In this document: piece after piece, positions 32,540-43,489 of the stretch
Layout: each line of letters starts with the position of its first letter
Position numbering within the stretch: the stretch's first letter is position 1
Assembly (NCBI GenBank): GCA_006384855.1
Contig: VCJN01003243.1
Coordinates: forward strand, 109,396 to 173,395
Length of the DNA: 64,000 nt
Source: Tetraselmis striata
Lineage: Eukaryota; Chlorophyta; Chlorodendrophyceae; Chlorodendrales; Chlorodendraceae
Reading direction: 5' to 3'
Position numbers and translations under genes: made by a program
The notes under the pieces: generated by a model
What the model saw: only the letters and a program-made list of their open reading frames with translations
What the model was told of the DNA's origin: nothing
The model's database searches: none

Positions 32540-33330
32540 CCGCTTGAATAAAAGCGGCCGGCAATTCGCACGATGAGGGACGGGTGAGTGATGCGCGCAT
32601 GGTTGAAAGTCAAAGCCACGCGTGCACGCGCGTCCAAGGTTGGTCAACGGCCACGCTCAGCAACTTCGGCAACGGGATGACGGGCGAATCTACATTGCCT
32701 CGTGAGGCAGCGTGCACGCTCTCGAGCTGCTACCCAGCTCATCACCCCGATGAAATCTCCACAGGGCAAGGCCTCATGATGAGCTCGGTTGGTGCACCGA
32801 GTGCCATGCGACGAGAGGGCGCCCCGATCCGCTTCCAAGCATGCGACAACACTCGACGTGCGGCGCACCGCGCCCCTTGCTCACTTGGCCTATTGTGCCA
32901 AAGACCATGGCCGTGTACTCCTACATGTCCAGAATCTCTCGAAGTGGGCCATGGTGTGCCGGCTCCGTGCTGTGCCATGCCGCATCCCGCACTGGAAGCC
33001 CCTGTTGCATATATCACCCAACATTGTGCGCTCAAACCGATCCACAGCCGTGGTCCCGGGTGCTGCAGTGTACTTGACCCCGTACCGCATGGTCTTGAAC
33101 TCCAACATCTTGGGCTTCAAGTTCCGGGAATCATATCTCCGGTCACGACGCTGAACGCCGAGAGGAAGAGATAGGGCACGACGTCTTGAAACTCATATCC
33201 ACGGGTCCTACATACAGTGTTGCCAAGAGGCACGGCTTGTTGTAACATGTCGTCGTGCAGTACCTTCAAGCTTACACATATGCCCATTTGAAATTTGAAG
33301 TTTCTTACATCTCTATTCATTCTCAATCTT
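32540..33330 (-). pseudogene. REL-type retroelement family A, copy 2 (decayed 3' end)
   Basis: Read from 33,330 downward, segments in changing frames match copy 1: HDDMLQQAVPLGNTV, then MLEFKTMRYGVKY (the D/ExK half of the REL centre), AVDRFERTMLGDI and RGALSSHGTRCTNRAHHEAL. A TAG stands where copy 1 has TCG just before EYT. The 3' end has a perfect hairpin CGGCCGCTT...AAGCGGCCG (32,539-32,562) and GATGAGTGATGCGC, the same ending as copy 1 near 9,908-9,962, which marks the element's 3' end. Confidence 0.6.
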
Positions 33331-33339
33331 TGATGCTAA

Positions 33340-35101
33340 ACATGTCATCAACTGCCTTGCTTACGGTCCGGCTGCACGAATCCGCACAGGGTCCGCTAGT
33401 GAAAAGCGCGTAGCGTGCCCTATGAATCAAGGCCGGATCTCTGATCCAAGAGAGTCAAAATGGTGTCGCAGTCCCCCCCCCCCTCCGGCCTTGCCCTTAC
33501 CTTTTGGCCTTCGCCGGGCGGCAGGGCAGAGGCGTTGTCGTCTTGTGTGCGCGTGTGGCATGCTATCCCGGCACTTTCCGTTTGCTGACTCTATCGTTTG
33601 GCTCTGTGTTTTTTTTGCTGCGGGCATGTAGGTGATGTTTCACTTTGTACACATGTAGCAATCGGTGTAGCCATTGCACCGCATGGATATGCATGCAGTT
33701 CAGGAAGGCGGTGACCTGTGCCGGAATTTGCTCGGGTGGGTTTGAGTGACCGGGGGGCATGAGTTTTGTCAGGCCCTTTACAATAGGCTAGTGCGGGGTG
33801 TTGTGCGGCTACTCGTGAAGAGCGGGATGACGTGCAACTCGCGTCCCGGGCACTGATCGCGCATTTTGGCTCGTAAATATGCTGTGAATATCATGTTTGT
33901 GTACCGTTTCCTTATTATTGTGATTAGTGTAGAATTCTATTCCGCAATTGGAAATCAAGGCCCCAGCGAAGTCCGAGTTCTCCACAAATCTGCTTTTGAC
34001 CGGGTTGATAGCGCGCAGCATGGCTGGCCTTTCCTGTTGGGGTTGTTTGAACATAGTAGGACAGAGTCGGATGTATGAGATCCGGAGGAGGTTGTCGTTT
34101 CTCTCGCCTTCCGCGTTGCCGACTCTGTGTGTGGAGCGGGGGTCCGGTAGTTGGGCCCCTTGGTCCTTTGGGCGGTCGAGAAGGGCGAGGAGCTTTTCAG
34201 CGAGAAACGATGTGGCCGAGAAGTATTTAATAAGTTTATAGCCGAAGTCCGTTGTCAGCGATTACCATCTAGCGCCGTTTGCCCTCTCCGTGTCTCTGAG
34301 CACGATTTTTCCCAAGCCCTTCTGCCGTCAGTCATGCATCCTGCCGTTCAGACGCTCACACGAGGCCATACTTTTGCCCGTTGATAATAAAGGGGCGGCC
34401 ATGCAGGTGCACCTTGGGGCTCCTCCGGTCATCCAGCGGGTGTTGTGCAACCCGTACACATACTCGGTTGTGTGTATATTGGGCCTATTTGGTCATGCGT
34501 GAGCTCCGGATATTTTTATGGAATTCGAATAGCGCGACCTTTTCTGTCGCCGACTCAAGCAACTTCTTGGGTTTTGTGTTGTGGGACTCGTTTACCCCCG
34601 TGGCTTTTCACCTGGCGTCCGTGTGTAGCCTTACATATGGGGTGACCCGTTCTTCTCCGTTCCCTACGGGCCGCGTCTGTGGCCACGTGTAAATGCCACC
34701 CGCAGGGTTTTGCAAGCCGTCAGAGCAGTGCACCGTGGAGGCGAGAGCACTGGTAGCTACAACATTGCCCCCACAGCGCAATTGCGGGCCCGAAAATCGG
34801 ACATTTTAACGTACGCGTACGCGTACGCGCCCTCCAGTACCTCTGGCCGTACTGGCAGTCACCATAGTGCCCGACCTATGTGTAGAGACCTTATAGGTAC
34901 CTCTGCCAAGCCCTTTGGGGGTAGTACATGCGGTGTCGGGAGGCGGCTGGTGCGCAGGCGGTGGGGGCGACCTGCTGGCGGCCGCGTACAGTCGGGATGC
35001 AACATCTGCCACTACACGGCATGTCACAGCAGCTTGCATGACATCTTTGCTTAAAACAGCCACGTCTTTTGCCCCCTTTCCCCGCCCCCCGTCCGGGCAC
35101 C
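33340..35101. other. Region without a supported gene
   Basis: Minus-strand peptides such as SRFVENSDFAGALISN (near 33,960) suggest further retroelement debris, but no motif is firm. An alternating ACGCGT run lies at 34,809-34,830. Promoter sequence for the plus-strand frame starting at 35,102 may be here but cannot be picked out. Confidence 0.4.
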
Positions 35102-36495
35102 ATGGGCTACACGTCAAAGAAACGGCAGGCTGAGAAAGCCGCGGCGATGCCGGTGGTGATGGAGGAGGCGGGGCGGGCGCCAGCGGCAGCGGCATGCCGG
35201 ACGGGCCGTCGTCGCAGGCATCAGCAGCGACGACTCGTGTGTCGACTCAGCTGCAAAACCTCGAATCAGCTTTTGCTGAAGAGAGCGACGGCCTCGGAGG
35301 AGGCGGAGCGTTGCTGGAGGGAGTTGTCAACATGCAGAAAGAAGTGGAGAAGGAGCTGCAGTCCCAACTTGCGGCGGAGGAGAGGGCGCGAGTGGGGGCG
35401 GACATCCTGCGCCGGAAGCGCGACAAGAAGGTAGCGCGCCTAAAAGCCAAGATACGGCTGAGTCAAATGGCAGCGAGGCCGGTTCAGCCGGCAGTGAGGG
35501 CAGCGGCAGTGACGAGGAGGGCGGGGGCCAGAAGCCGGGGAGGGAGCGGCCGGCATGCCTGTCCTACAAGCTGCGGGAGGCAACGACCCGCGCGACGGTG
35601 CGCAAGTTCATCGGCCGCAAGGCAGAGCAGCCGTAGGCGTGGCCCTCCCACGCAGTCGGAGGCGACGACAGTTGGCAGTCTGTGTATGCGGAGGGCGGGC
35701 CCGGCGCACAGTTCGGAGCCCCTTCCGGCGGTGACGAAGGAGCGGAGCAGCAACATGGCGATGTCGACGCGCATGGAGCTGACGGGGAGGAGGCGGGCAT
35801 CGTGGAGGAGGCGGACCTAGTGGGCAAGCCAGCGGATGTGCGAGCAGCGCACACCCCCCGCTTTATCCTAGGCGCCCTCCTAGCCAACTACCCCGAGTTG
35901 TTGGCCTGCATATTGAAGTCTAAGCAGTTTAAACGTCACTTGAAACCATCAGAGAGGCGTACCCTGCTGGCCACAGGAAGCTATGGGAGCACAACGCTAA
36001 GCAGGTCTACACTGACCTGAAGCTATCTCAAGATGCCTTTTAGCGTCTCATCACCTCAGCAGCTCCAAGTGGGACGCGGACATGGAGAAGCTGGTGCAGA
36101 TGGTGCTGCCATATGGCAAAATGATGATTAAGTGGCCATCAGTGGAGGACATGCTAAAAGGGCAAGGGGAGGAGCTGGCTGCGGTGGGGCTAAGCACTAC
36201 GGAGGACATTATATCAAGCACACTGGATCTCAAGTTGGTGCTTCAGCATCGTGCCATGCTACTGCTGAAGGAGGGGCTCAAACCCGGGGAGTCTCTCAGC
36301 ATCCAGCTAGTTGCTGATGCCACAGGAATCTTCAATGCCACAAGGACTAATGGCACAATTGTGGTGCTGAAGGTATGCTGCAATTATATTTTGATGTCAC
36401 TTATAGTCATTGTGTTTACACAACATGTCACTAAAGGGGATGGTGATGTTATGGCTGCGCAGATTGTCTGGGCACTGGGCATGTGGCTAAGGTAA
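35102..36495 (+). pseudogene. Broken transposon-like ORF of unrecognised family
   Basis: A start MGYTSKKRQAEKAAAMP at 35,102 is followed, after frame changes, by a coiled-coil piece (NMQKEVEKELQSQLAAEERA, 35,330-35,400), a basic/acidic linker with LSYKLREATTRATVRKFIG, then RFILGALLANYPELLACIL, KLWEHNAKQVYTDLKLSQDAF, and a longer clean segment (36,082-36,495) containing MVLPYGKMMIKWPSVEDML and LVADATGIFNATRTNGTIVV. In-frame TAGs occur after KAEQP and after SQDAF. The last block recalls a conserved DATGI.ATRTNGT stretch I associate with algal repeats, but I cannot name the family. A possible donor (AAG|GTATGC at 36,371) would allow an intron. Confidence 0.35.
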
Positions 36496-36717
36496 AGCGA
36501 GAGAAGCATGAGCAGACACAGGCCAGCCTGAAGCGCAAGGTCCCTTAGCACACCTTTAACACATCCCGTGCGGCAAAGAAATAGGTTAGAAATATAATTA
36601 CACACATGCTGGCATCCTCCCGCAATGCCGCCCATGCATGCTGGTGACTATCAGCGACGCCGCCTTTTCCCCGGCTTCCCGAACCGCCCCAGAAAATCTG
36701 TCACCCATGCATCATCC

Positions 36718-37181
36718 AGCGAAGCGTCGATTTTTCGGCGGTGAGCTTTATTGCCGTACGGGTACCCGTATAGTGCAGCGAATCGGGCCTATAGGTGCAT
36801 GACTAAAGCGCTTATATACTGGCATGTACTACTAAGTACTTTAATCCAACCACCCACCCACCCACGGTCCTTAATTACACTGCCGTCCGAATACGATATC
36901 ACGGTTGGGAGGTTATGAGTACTGGTACTCGCTACTAGCTGTTGGTAATGGAAAAAAACACTCTGGTACTTCAAAGCGTTGGCAATGCGAACGCTCGCTG
37001 TTGGTACAAGTACTCGCGACTCGCTGCTGGTAATGGAAAAAAACTTTGGTACTTCAGAGCGCTGGCAATGCAAACGCTCGCAGCTGGTACTTCAAAGCGC
37101 TAGCAATGCAATTCATGGAATTGTAGGCCAATGATATAGAACCCGTTCTTTTAAAATTTTCTGAAAAATCGACGCATCGCT
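36718..37181. mobile_element. Small TIR element, copy 1
   Basis: The ends are AGCGAAGCGTCGATTTTTC at 36,718-36,736 and the complement of AGCGATGCGTCGATTTTTC at 37,163-37,181, a 19-bp inverted repeat with one mismatch. The inside is non-coding and full of short repeats (GGTACTTCAAAGCGCTGGCAATGC, TACTCGCTACTCGCTGCTGG). The same element occurs at 42,621-43,489, and similarity continues some 25 bp beyond the right end (GATTCAACTGTCAAGTTACT), so the true ends may lie slightly further out. Confidence 0.7.
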
Positions 37182-37207
37182 GATTCAACTGTCAAGTTAC
37201 TTCATAG

Positions 37208-37582
37208 TCATACACCCCCCTGGCTGGTGGCGGTACATACCTCAGACATGTCCATGGCATATTTAACGCCGGGTGCCTTATCCTGCCCATTGAACATGGG
37301 ATCGCGGCTAGGGCAATAGTTGCCGCCGTTGGCAGCCAACCTCATACGCCCACCTGGCACAACGAGCATCCGAAGACGCCCATTGTGCTTGGCAAGGTAG
37401 TCTTCCTCCAACGCCCTCCTCTCTTGTTGCGCCTCCCGCTTAGCGCGAGCCTTAGCTTGCTTCTCCAGCCACGCCGCGCGATCCCGGTGTGTCACGAAGC
37501 CGGCCACAGCCTTCGTCAGCGCCGGGTGCTGATACCTCATGGCAATGACTGGGTAGTAGTAATGTGCCCTTGCTGACCCCAA
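37208..37582 (-). CDS. Hypothetical basic protein segment
   Basis: The frame is open for 124 codons with a strongly basic helix (residues 30-65, WLEKQAKARAKREAQQERRA) and a C-terminal part with GGRMRLAANGGNYCPSRDP. It follows the next frame upstream (37,627-38,231) by 45 bp on the same strand and may be a later exon or the continuation of one disrupted protein. No family is recognised; association with a mobile element is likely because the TIR element ends 27 bp away. Confidence 0.3.
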   Translation of the reverse strand: MGSARAHYYYPVIAMRYQHPALTKAVAGFVTHRDRAAWLEKQAKARAKREAQQERRALEEDYLAKHNGRLRMLVVPGGRMRLAANGGNYCPSRDPMFNGQDKAPGVKYAMDMSEVCTATSQGGV

Positions 37583-37626
37583 CCTGGTCTCATGGCGGGC
37601 TCAAGAAAGCCCCACGTGCCAGCCTA

Positions 37627-38231
37627 CTAGATGAGCTGCTCCACGTCTGGCAGCTGCAACTTATCCATGTATATCTCTGGCTCCTCCAGCATTGACTGCG
37701 GGAACTTGTACTGCACATACTCGCGCTGGTCACACGCCCATGGGGGGATGTGGGGGTACTTGGTCACCGTCGCCCGCTGAAACAGGAGCTCCATCGCGCG
37801 CATTGTCAAGAAGACGTAGCCACGCACGAGGCGGCCGACTCCATGCTTCTCGCGGTCGCTGCGCTCGCAGTACTTGACCGAGGGATACTCCCGGTCCCAC
37901 GCCTCCAGACTCGGCTCCCGACACTTCTTGACGATGTCGTTGACCCAACTGGCAAGCAACGCCGAGGGGAAGCCGCAAAGCTTGAAGGACTTGGCGGCAT
38001 TCGAAAGCCGCAAGTCCCGGCCGAGCTCATTCCACGCGGCCAATTGGAACTGCGCCTCCCACATGCCCGCTCCACGACCGCCACCGGGGCCAGGAGAGGG
38101 CCGAAGCAGGCTGTGCAGGCGGTGTTCTTGTAGCGCTGCGGCTGCGAGGCGTAAGCCTCCTCGAAGCACTCCACCAGGCACTCTAGGCACTCGCCCTCTA
38201 GGACGCGGCTCCGCCGATTTACGGCCGCCAT
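37627..38231 (-). pseudogene. Unrecognised protein-coding region with one frameshift
   Basis: The first part starts MAAVNRRSRVLEGECLECL at 38,231 and includes a Cys-rich KNTACTACFGPLL stretch. Near 38,080 the coding sense passes to another frame, GAGMWEAQFQLAAWNELGRD, and continues without a stop to 37,627 through LVRGYVFLTMRAMELLFQRA and REYVQYKFPQSMLEEPEIYM. Residue composition and length (about 200) look like a real protein. I cannot assign a family. The region sits among retroelement debris, so a transposon origin is likely. Confidence 0.35.
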
Positions 38232-38530
38232 TAGCCCTCCCTACGTGACGGGCGGCACATGTGCAGCACAGGGGCAGTGAGGAGAACGCTTGTAACTTCT
38301 TTGACAGGGAAAAACTCGACAAACCCCCGTGTGCGTTCATGCAACTGGTCCTAAGGAACACGATGGGCGAAAAACGGCCACGCGAACGGGGATGGCGACG
38401 GAGGCGTGTTCATCCCCGAGGCAGCGAGTGGATGAGTGAGTGGGTGATTGCGACCCACACCCAACCCAAATCCACCTGGAGGTGCCGGTCTCGCATGCAG
38501 ATGGGGCGCCCTCGGCGCCTATGCTCCCAC

Positions 38531-39151
38531 CTACATGTCGGTCAACGCTATGGGTGCACTACCCTGGAAGGACGCTGGTCGAGAGCGGGTAGCTGGTGCG
38601 CACGGTGGGCCCGGCCAGGATGGCCCTGCAATGGGTGAGGCGGTTGGGCGGGGCGTCTCGCCGACGCGGCTTTTTACACTCGTGTCCCGCGCGCGCGCGA
38701 TATTAAAACGTCCGTGCGCATTATAGCGGAAATATGCTGTGCCCTTGTCCGGCATCTCGTTGCTGGTGTTGTCTATGTGGACCTTAATTTGGCGGAGGCG
38801 GGTGATGATGCCATTCTTTGCGCGGGACTGAATCAGCGCGATAATTGCGTGTATCACGTCTCTATACTACGGGTGGTGTCTGAACGCGTGTGGGTGACGG
38901 GCCCTTTGTTATACTGGTGAGCCGGAGAGAGCATGCGTTGTCGGTGAGGAGGCTTTTATGCTTGATCTTTGAGCCCTTTGAGATCGCTGCGAGCTCCGCC
39001 ATGGTGATGGTATTGCGGGACCCGTCCGCCTCGAGCTAGATAAGCATCGCGTGTCGTCCGTGTTCGGGAGTACTGCCGTCTCCCCTAGTATTGGCTTGCC
39101 TTCGACTAACGAGCCGTCCGTGTAAGCAAAGTTCCGCCAGCTCAATAGCAT
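38531..39151 (-). pseudogene. LINE RNase H domain fragment
   Basis: On the minus strand, WRNFAYTDGSLVEGKPILG (near 39,140) is the first motif of LINE-type RNase H (YTDGS with the catalytic Asp). Further on, in another frame, VIHAIIALIQSRAKNGIITRLRQIKVH and NEMPDKGTAY (38,750-38,857) match the helix and the last (N)E.ADK.A motif. The middle of the domain is scrambled by frame changes. No RT is attached; the family A REL fragment begins 20-60 bp upstream. Confidence 0.45.
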
Positions 39152-39216
39152 ACTACCGGAGTCGAGAACGAGACTAGACTTCGGTGTGCTGGGGGGCGAG
39201 GGGGTACGAGGGACAC

Positions 39217-40116
39217 CTACATGTCACTATTAGGTGGATCCCGGCGGAGTGCGGGTCGTTGTGGGGAGGCGGTGGGGCATGGGCAGAGTCTAGTAGCACC
39301 GTTGGCGCGGTGACACCGTACATCCGTCGCGACATCTGACCCAACGCGGTGGGGACGTGTTGGTTGGACATGATGTTCTAGTGCTCGCGGGTTGGCCAAC
39401 ACTAGATATAGGCCAGCCATCCACTTCGAACCGTAGTGCGTAGTCCGGGTGGGGCGTCCGGTGTGCTCATCCGGCGGGAGGATGGTTTGGCAGTCCTCCG
39501 GGAGGTTGCACAGTAGTTGCATGTAGGGAGAGTGTATCGGAAACTGCTTTGTTGTGGGGCGCGTGCTTCCAACGCATGGATGCCCAAATCGTGAATCGCA
39601 GCAAGCGCGAAATGCGTATGTGATAGCATCGTGCTGCACATGCAGCACGCCAGTGTGCGTCGCCATGATGTACTCGAAGGTTTATGACTGCGTCATTCAT
39701 CGCCATAGGTCGACACTGACGGGGTCGTGCTTTGTCGAGGGTGTTAGCATGATCTAGCTCCCAACCACTAGAATCAAGCGCGGGCTAGGCAAACAAAAAG
39801 AAGTAAGTACCCGGCAGCGATGACTTCCCGCAGCTCCTACGGGGTAGCGACCGTCCTCGCAGTCGGGATGGCGGCTTCCGTCCACATGCCCGATCGACGC
39901 TATATTATTATTGACCTGCTCGAATAAGATCAGCTTCATGCAAGTGATATGGAGAGTGCTCATTTCATTCCGAAGCTGAGAGGTGATGACATGGTCCAAT
40001 AAAGCTTCAACTCCTTTTGCGAGCCCGGCGCAGCCTCCGCTACGGCGCACCCGTACGGTGTTAAGAATGGGGAGTTTCAGGGTTATACGGTTTGTGAGCT
40101 CACTCCGCTTGACCAC
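39217..40116 (-). pseudogene. REL-type retroelement family A, copy 3 (decayed)
   Basis: From 40,116 downward, LLDHVITSQLRNEMSTLHITC, ILFEQVNNN and FCLPSPRLILVVGS align with the linker of copy 1 (LDQANNSRLRNEVCALPATC, ILFNQLD, FLPSPCLAPVVGC). GDAHWRAACA and VQHDAITYAFRACCD then match the start of the REL domain. The copy is lost before the LEFKTMRYG motif. Frames change several times and stops are frequent, so it is older than copy 1. Confidence 0.55.
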
Positions 40117-41413
40117 CGGCGAGCGGCGGGGGGGGGGGGGGTGTTATGAGCTCACTCCACAGACCACCCCAACCGAGTTTCAGACGCGCAGGCGATGGCT
40201 TTACTCTAGTTGTAAAGCTGTGGCGCGGTGGCTTGTGTTCGCTTTCCGTTGCGGCTATGTGCGGCCGTTTTTCCTTTCGGGTTGCAGTGCCGTAGTTCCG
40301 TCAGTTTTAGCCGGTGCGGCGACATTGCGGTGTGCCGGTATCCGGCAACTAACTCAAATCGCGCCTTGTGTTTTGCAGCATTCACCATTACCAACAACCC
40401 ATGGGAAGCCAAAAACAAGGGCACCCAAGCTGACACGCAGATCGGACGAGGCGGCTTCTCCATCTCGTGTCGGCTTGGGTGGATCAATATGGATGGCCAG
40501 CAAGACGTATGCCTCGGTTGCATGTCTACCCTTGCCCGCGCGGCCCCTCCTCCCGGGCTGGCAGCACCACCGGCGGATGCCGTGTGTGCCAGGGGCCAGT
40601 GGCTCGGCAACCGAGCTAGTCACTTACGCCTATGTACCCCGTTGCCCCTTGCTTTGCATTTCGGTGTGCCTCGACTGCCGGTGCATGTAGCTTTCGCCCA
40701 TGTTTCTTCGTTGGTGCCCGATTCACAGGAATACGGACTGGCTAGCTGTGACAAGCGTGAACCTCGACGCTAGGATAGTAGGGCTGGTTGCCCCGGCCTA
40801 CACGTGTCTGAAGTAGACAAGTGGCCATGGACCCTCGTGGAGGCCTACGCAAGAGCCAAGTCCCCGGGTCGCTCCACGGAGTTGTCCTACAAGCAGACGC
40901 TCTTCTTGTGGAAGGACGCCGTCATTGATGGAGGCAAATCCGTAAAGGCGTGGTGCTAAATTACTTACCCTGTCCACCTCATGTTCAGAATCCCCGAGAG
41001 CGTGCACATGGGGATGGACGGGGTGCCCGGCTACATGGAAATGCGTGTGAACTCGTGATTGAAATAGAAATTGATTTACAACAGCATTCTGACTTGCTGC
41101 TCTACTACCCAAGCCGAGTTGCTTTCAGGACATGCTTTATCCAACCGTTGTGGGAACCCTAGCAGGGATTACGGATGCAGCTTCCGGCCTTCCTCCTTTT
41201 CGCCCGCGCCCCTCCTCCTTCCATATGCCGCTTGATATTGCCACCTCCCCCTTGATGTAGAGGAGGTGTCGTATACGGTGATCTGCGGAAGCGTGTATGT
41301 TAATGGTGGGTGTGCGTGCGGGGTTTCTGGGAGGTACTGGGGTTGGACATGGCAGGTTTTATAGACTGTCGGGATATGCGTAGGAGAGTATGTAGCCATC
41401 CGATTGAGGGTCT
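40117..41413. other. Region without a supported gene
   Basis: A 14-base G tract lies near 40,128. The longest frame (40,228-40,773, plus) shows no domain and is likely chance. Nothing else is supported. Confidence 0.4.
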
Positions 41414-41860
41414 TTAGAGTTTCCTACAGAGGCGGATTGCAGCGGCGCTGGAAGGTGGAAGGGGTTGGTTCGGGGGTTGCTTTTTGGGGCGGAGGATCGT
41501 GAGGCTATAGATGGCTTCTAGTGCGAGTTTGTGCATGGTGCCACTGCGGGTGAGGGTGACGGGGGTGATTTCAATCGGACACTGGCAGCCTTGTAGGGCA
41601 CTCACCATGTATTGGTATTTTTCGCGGATGAGAGCGTATAAGGTGGCATGATTGAGATCAGAGCAATATTTGAATTCGATAATCTGTATTTTTTGAACTG
41701 CTATGGGATCGGTGCTGGGAGTATGGTTTCGGTGGCCGGGTCCCTGTCGAATCCGACGATGCGTACGGCGTCCGGCTTGCAGTGTTTAGGGCGGAGGTGA
41801 GGGGGTAGCATGGTCGTTGGGAGCATGGGGTGCTTGGGCGGCGCTAGGACCTTCGGTTGC
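41414..41860 (-). pseudogene. 3' end of a third REL-like retroelement family
   Basis: From about 41,860 downward, LRPKHCKPDAVRIVGFDRDP is followed, one frame away, by VQKIQIIEFKYCSDLNHATL, YALIREKYQYMVSALQ and CPIEITPVTLTRSGTMHKL, ending at a TAG at 41,414. The pair KPDAVRI ... IIEFKYC is a PD-(D/E)xK signature, and the following pattern matches the C-terminal nuclease region of several algal retroelements. The frame break lies near 41,700. It differs in sequence from families A (9.9-11.7 kb) and B (6.3-7.6 kb). Confidence 0.4.
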
Positions 41861-42620
41861 CCCTTCTTGGGTGTCCGTTAATTTGTAAAGCAACCTATTT
41901 TGCACCGAGGCACGCTGTGCATTGTGTTTAGGTCTAAATTAGCGTTTGGGGTTAGCAATGGGATTGATATAGGTAACATGAATGCCGGTTGGTTCATTTG
42001 TGCCAAGTCGGGAAAAGAATTCCGTCTAAGCAGGGACAAATCAAAAGAGTGAAGGGAACGCGATGGTTACAAGCAGCTTGTGCCGTCGGGGGCAGCTGAA
42101 ATTCCGTCCAAACTTTGACCAAAACATACGATCGGCACAAAAAGGCTAATTTGTGGAAAAGTGTACAACATGAAATCATCATCGTCGACCGCACAATCCC
42201 CTCTGCGCTCTGCCGCCTCGAATTGTTTTTTTGGCAGCTACAGGCTCTTCCCGCTCCTCTTTGCAGCTCCATAGGCGTTCGCGGGGGTACATCCGGCCAC
42301 TTCTCGAAGTAACCTGGACGCAGTATCTGAGTCTCGTCTCTTGGCTTCCCTTTGAACCATGACTTCATTTTCGATTTCGCCCCAAAGATTTGCGTCTCTT
42401 GTTGATGTCAATGAGGACCGTCTTCAAGTTCCTGTGTGTGAACGAGTGGGTCGGATGCGTTATATATCGTCCCACCACACACCGAAGTCATGCAGCAGGT
42501 AGGGACATGAACGCGTGGCAAACCGACAAGGCGATAATTTTGATGTTGATCGCATTGTTATGTTATGTCACCCGGGATGCTTTCGGTACTTTGATAGACG
42601 CCGTAACTCCCATATTATCC

Positions 42621-43489
42621 AGCGAAGCGTCGATTTTTCGGCGGTGAGCTTTATTGCCGTACGGGTACCCGTATATTGCAGCGGATCGGGTCTATAGGTG
42701 CATGACTAAAGCGCTTATCTACTGGCATGTACTACTACGTACTATAATCCACCCACCCACCCGCCCGCCCGCCCACTGTCCTTAAATAATTACACAGCCG
42801 TCCGATTACGATCTCACGGTTGGGAGGTACTGGTACTGGTACTCGCTACTCGCTGCTGGTAATGGAAAAAAAACTCTGATAGCGACTACTTCAAAGCGCT
42901 GGCAATGCGAACGCTCGCTGCTGGTAAGGATTAATGCTACTCGCTACTCGCTACTGGTACTGCTGGTATTGTTGGTACTGTTGGTACTGGTGTAAATTAC
43001 AAAAGGGAAGTTCCCCAGAACTGTTGGTACTGGTACTGGTAAAAGTAAAGTAAAGTTCGCCCCGGGACATCGGCCGAAGCCGCCCCATCACTTGACCTCG
43101 TGCGCCAACTGCAGTCGTAGGTCTGGCATAGCCCAAAGACCATTGCCTCATTCGAACCCCGAAGGGCTAATGCATCAACCGGGTAAACCCGGGACACGCC
43201 GGGCCGATATTGCCGAAATACATCAGCTAGGAATCGAACCCGGGTCTCTGGCATATGAGACGACCACTTTACCGAGCGGACAAGGGATGTACCTTGTACT
43301 GGTACTGGTACTCGCGACTCACTGCTGGTAATGCTGCTTTATGGAAAAAAACTATGGTACTTCAAAGCGCTGGCAATGCAAACGCTCGCTGCTGGTACTT
43401 CAAAGCGCTGGCAATGCAATTCATGGAACTGTAGGCCAGTGATACAGAACCCGTTCTTTTAAAATTTTCTGAAAAATCGAAGCATCGCT
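42621..43489. mobile_element. Small TIR element, copy 2, with a nested SINE
   Basis: The left end AGCGAAGCGTCGATTTTTC is at 42,621-42,639 and the matching inverted end at 43,471-43,489. Both flanks of the interior align with copy 1, but copy 2 is about 400 bp longer because of extra TACTGG-type repeats and a SINE at 43,041-43,295. Confidence 0.7.
43041..43295 (-). mobile_element. tRNA-derived SINE
   Basis: On the minus strand, a tRNA-like head has an A-box-like GCTCGGTAAAGTGG (within 43,261-43,279) and a B box GGGTTCGATTCC (43,230-43,241) at normal spacing. A second B-box-like GGGTTCGAATG lies further in (near 43,148), suggesting a dimeric head. The tail is (TTTAC)n-like near 43,041. Both flanks carry TACTGGTACTGG repeats, which would serve as a target duplication but are also a local simple repeat. 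The anticodon arm does not fold into a normal 5-bp stem with 7-base loop, so it is not a functional tRNA gene. Confidence 0.6.

Noticed and set aside
43200..43285. Possible tRNA gene on the minus strand
   Set aside because: The A and B boxes are good, but the anticodon arm does not form a normal stem with a 7-base loop and the sequence continues into a SINE body and tail.
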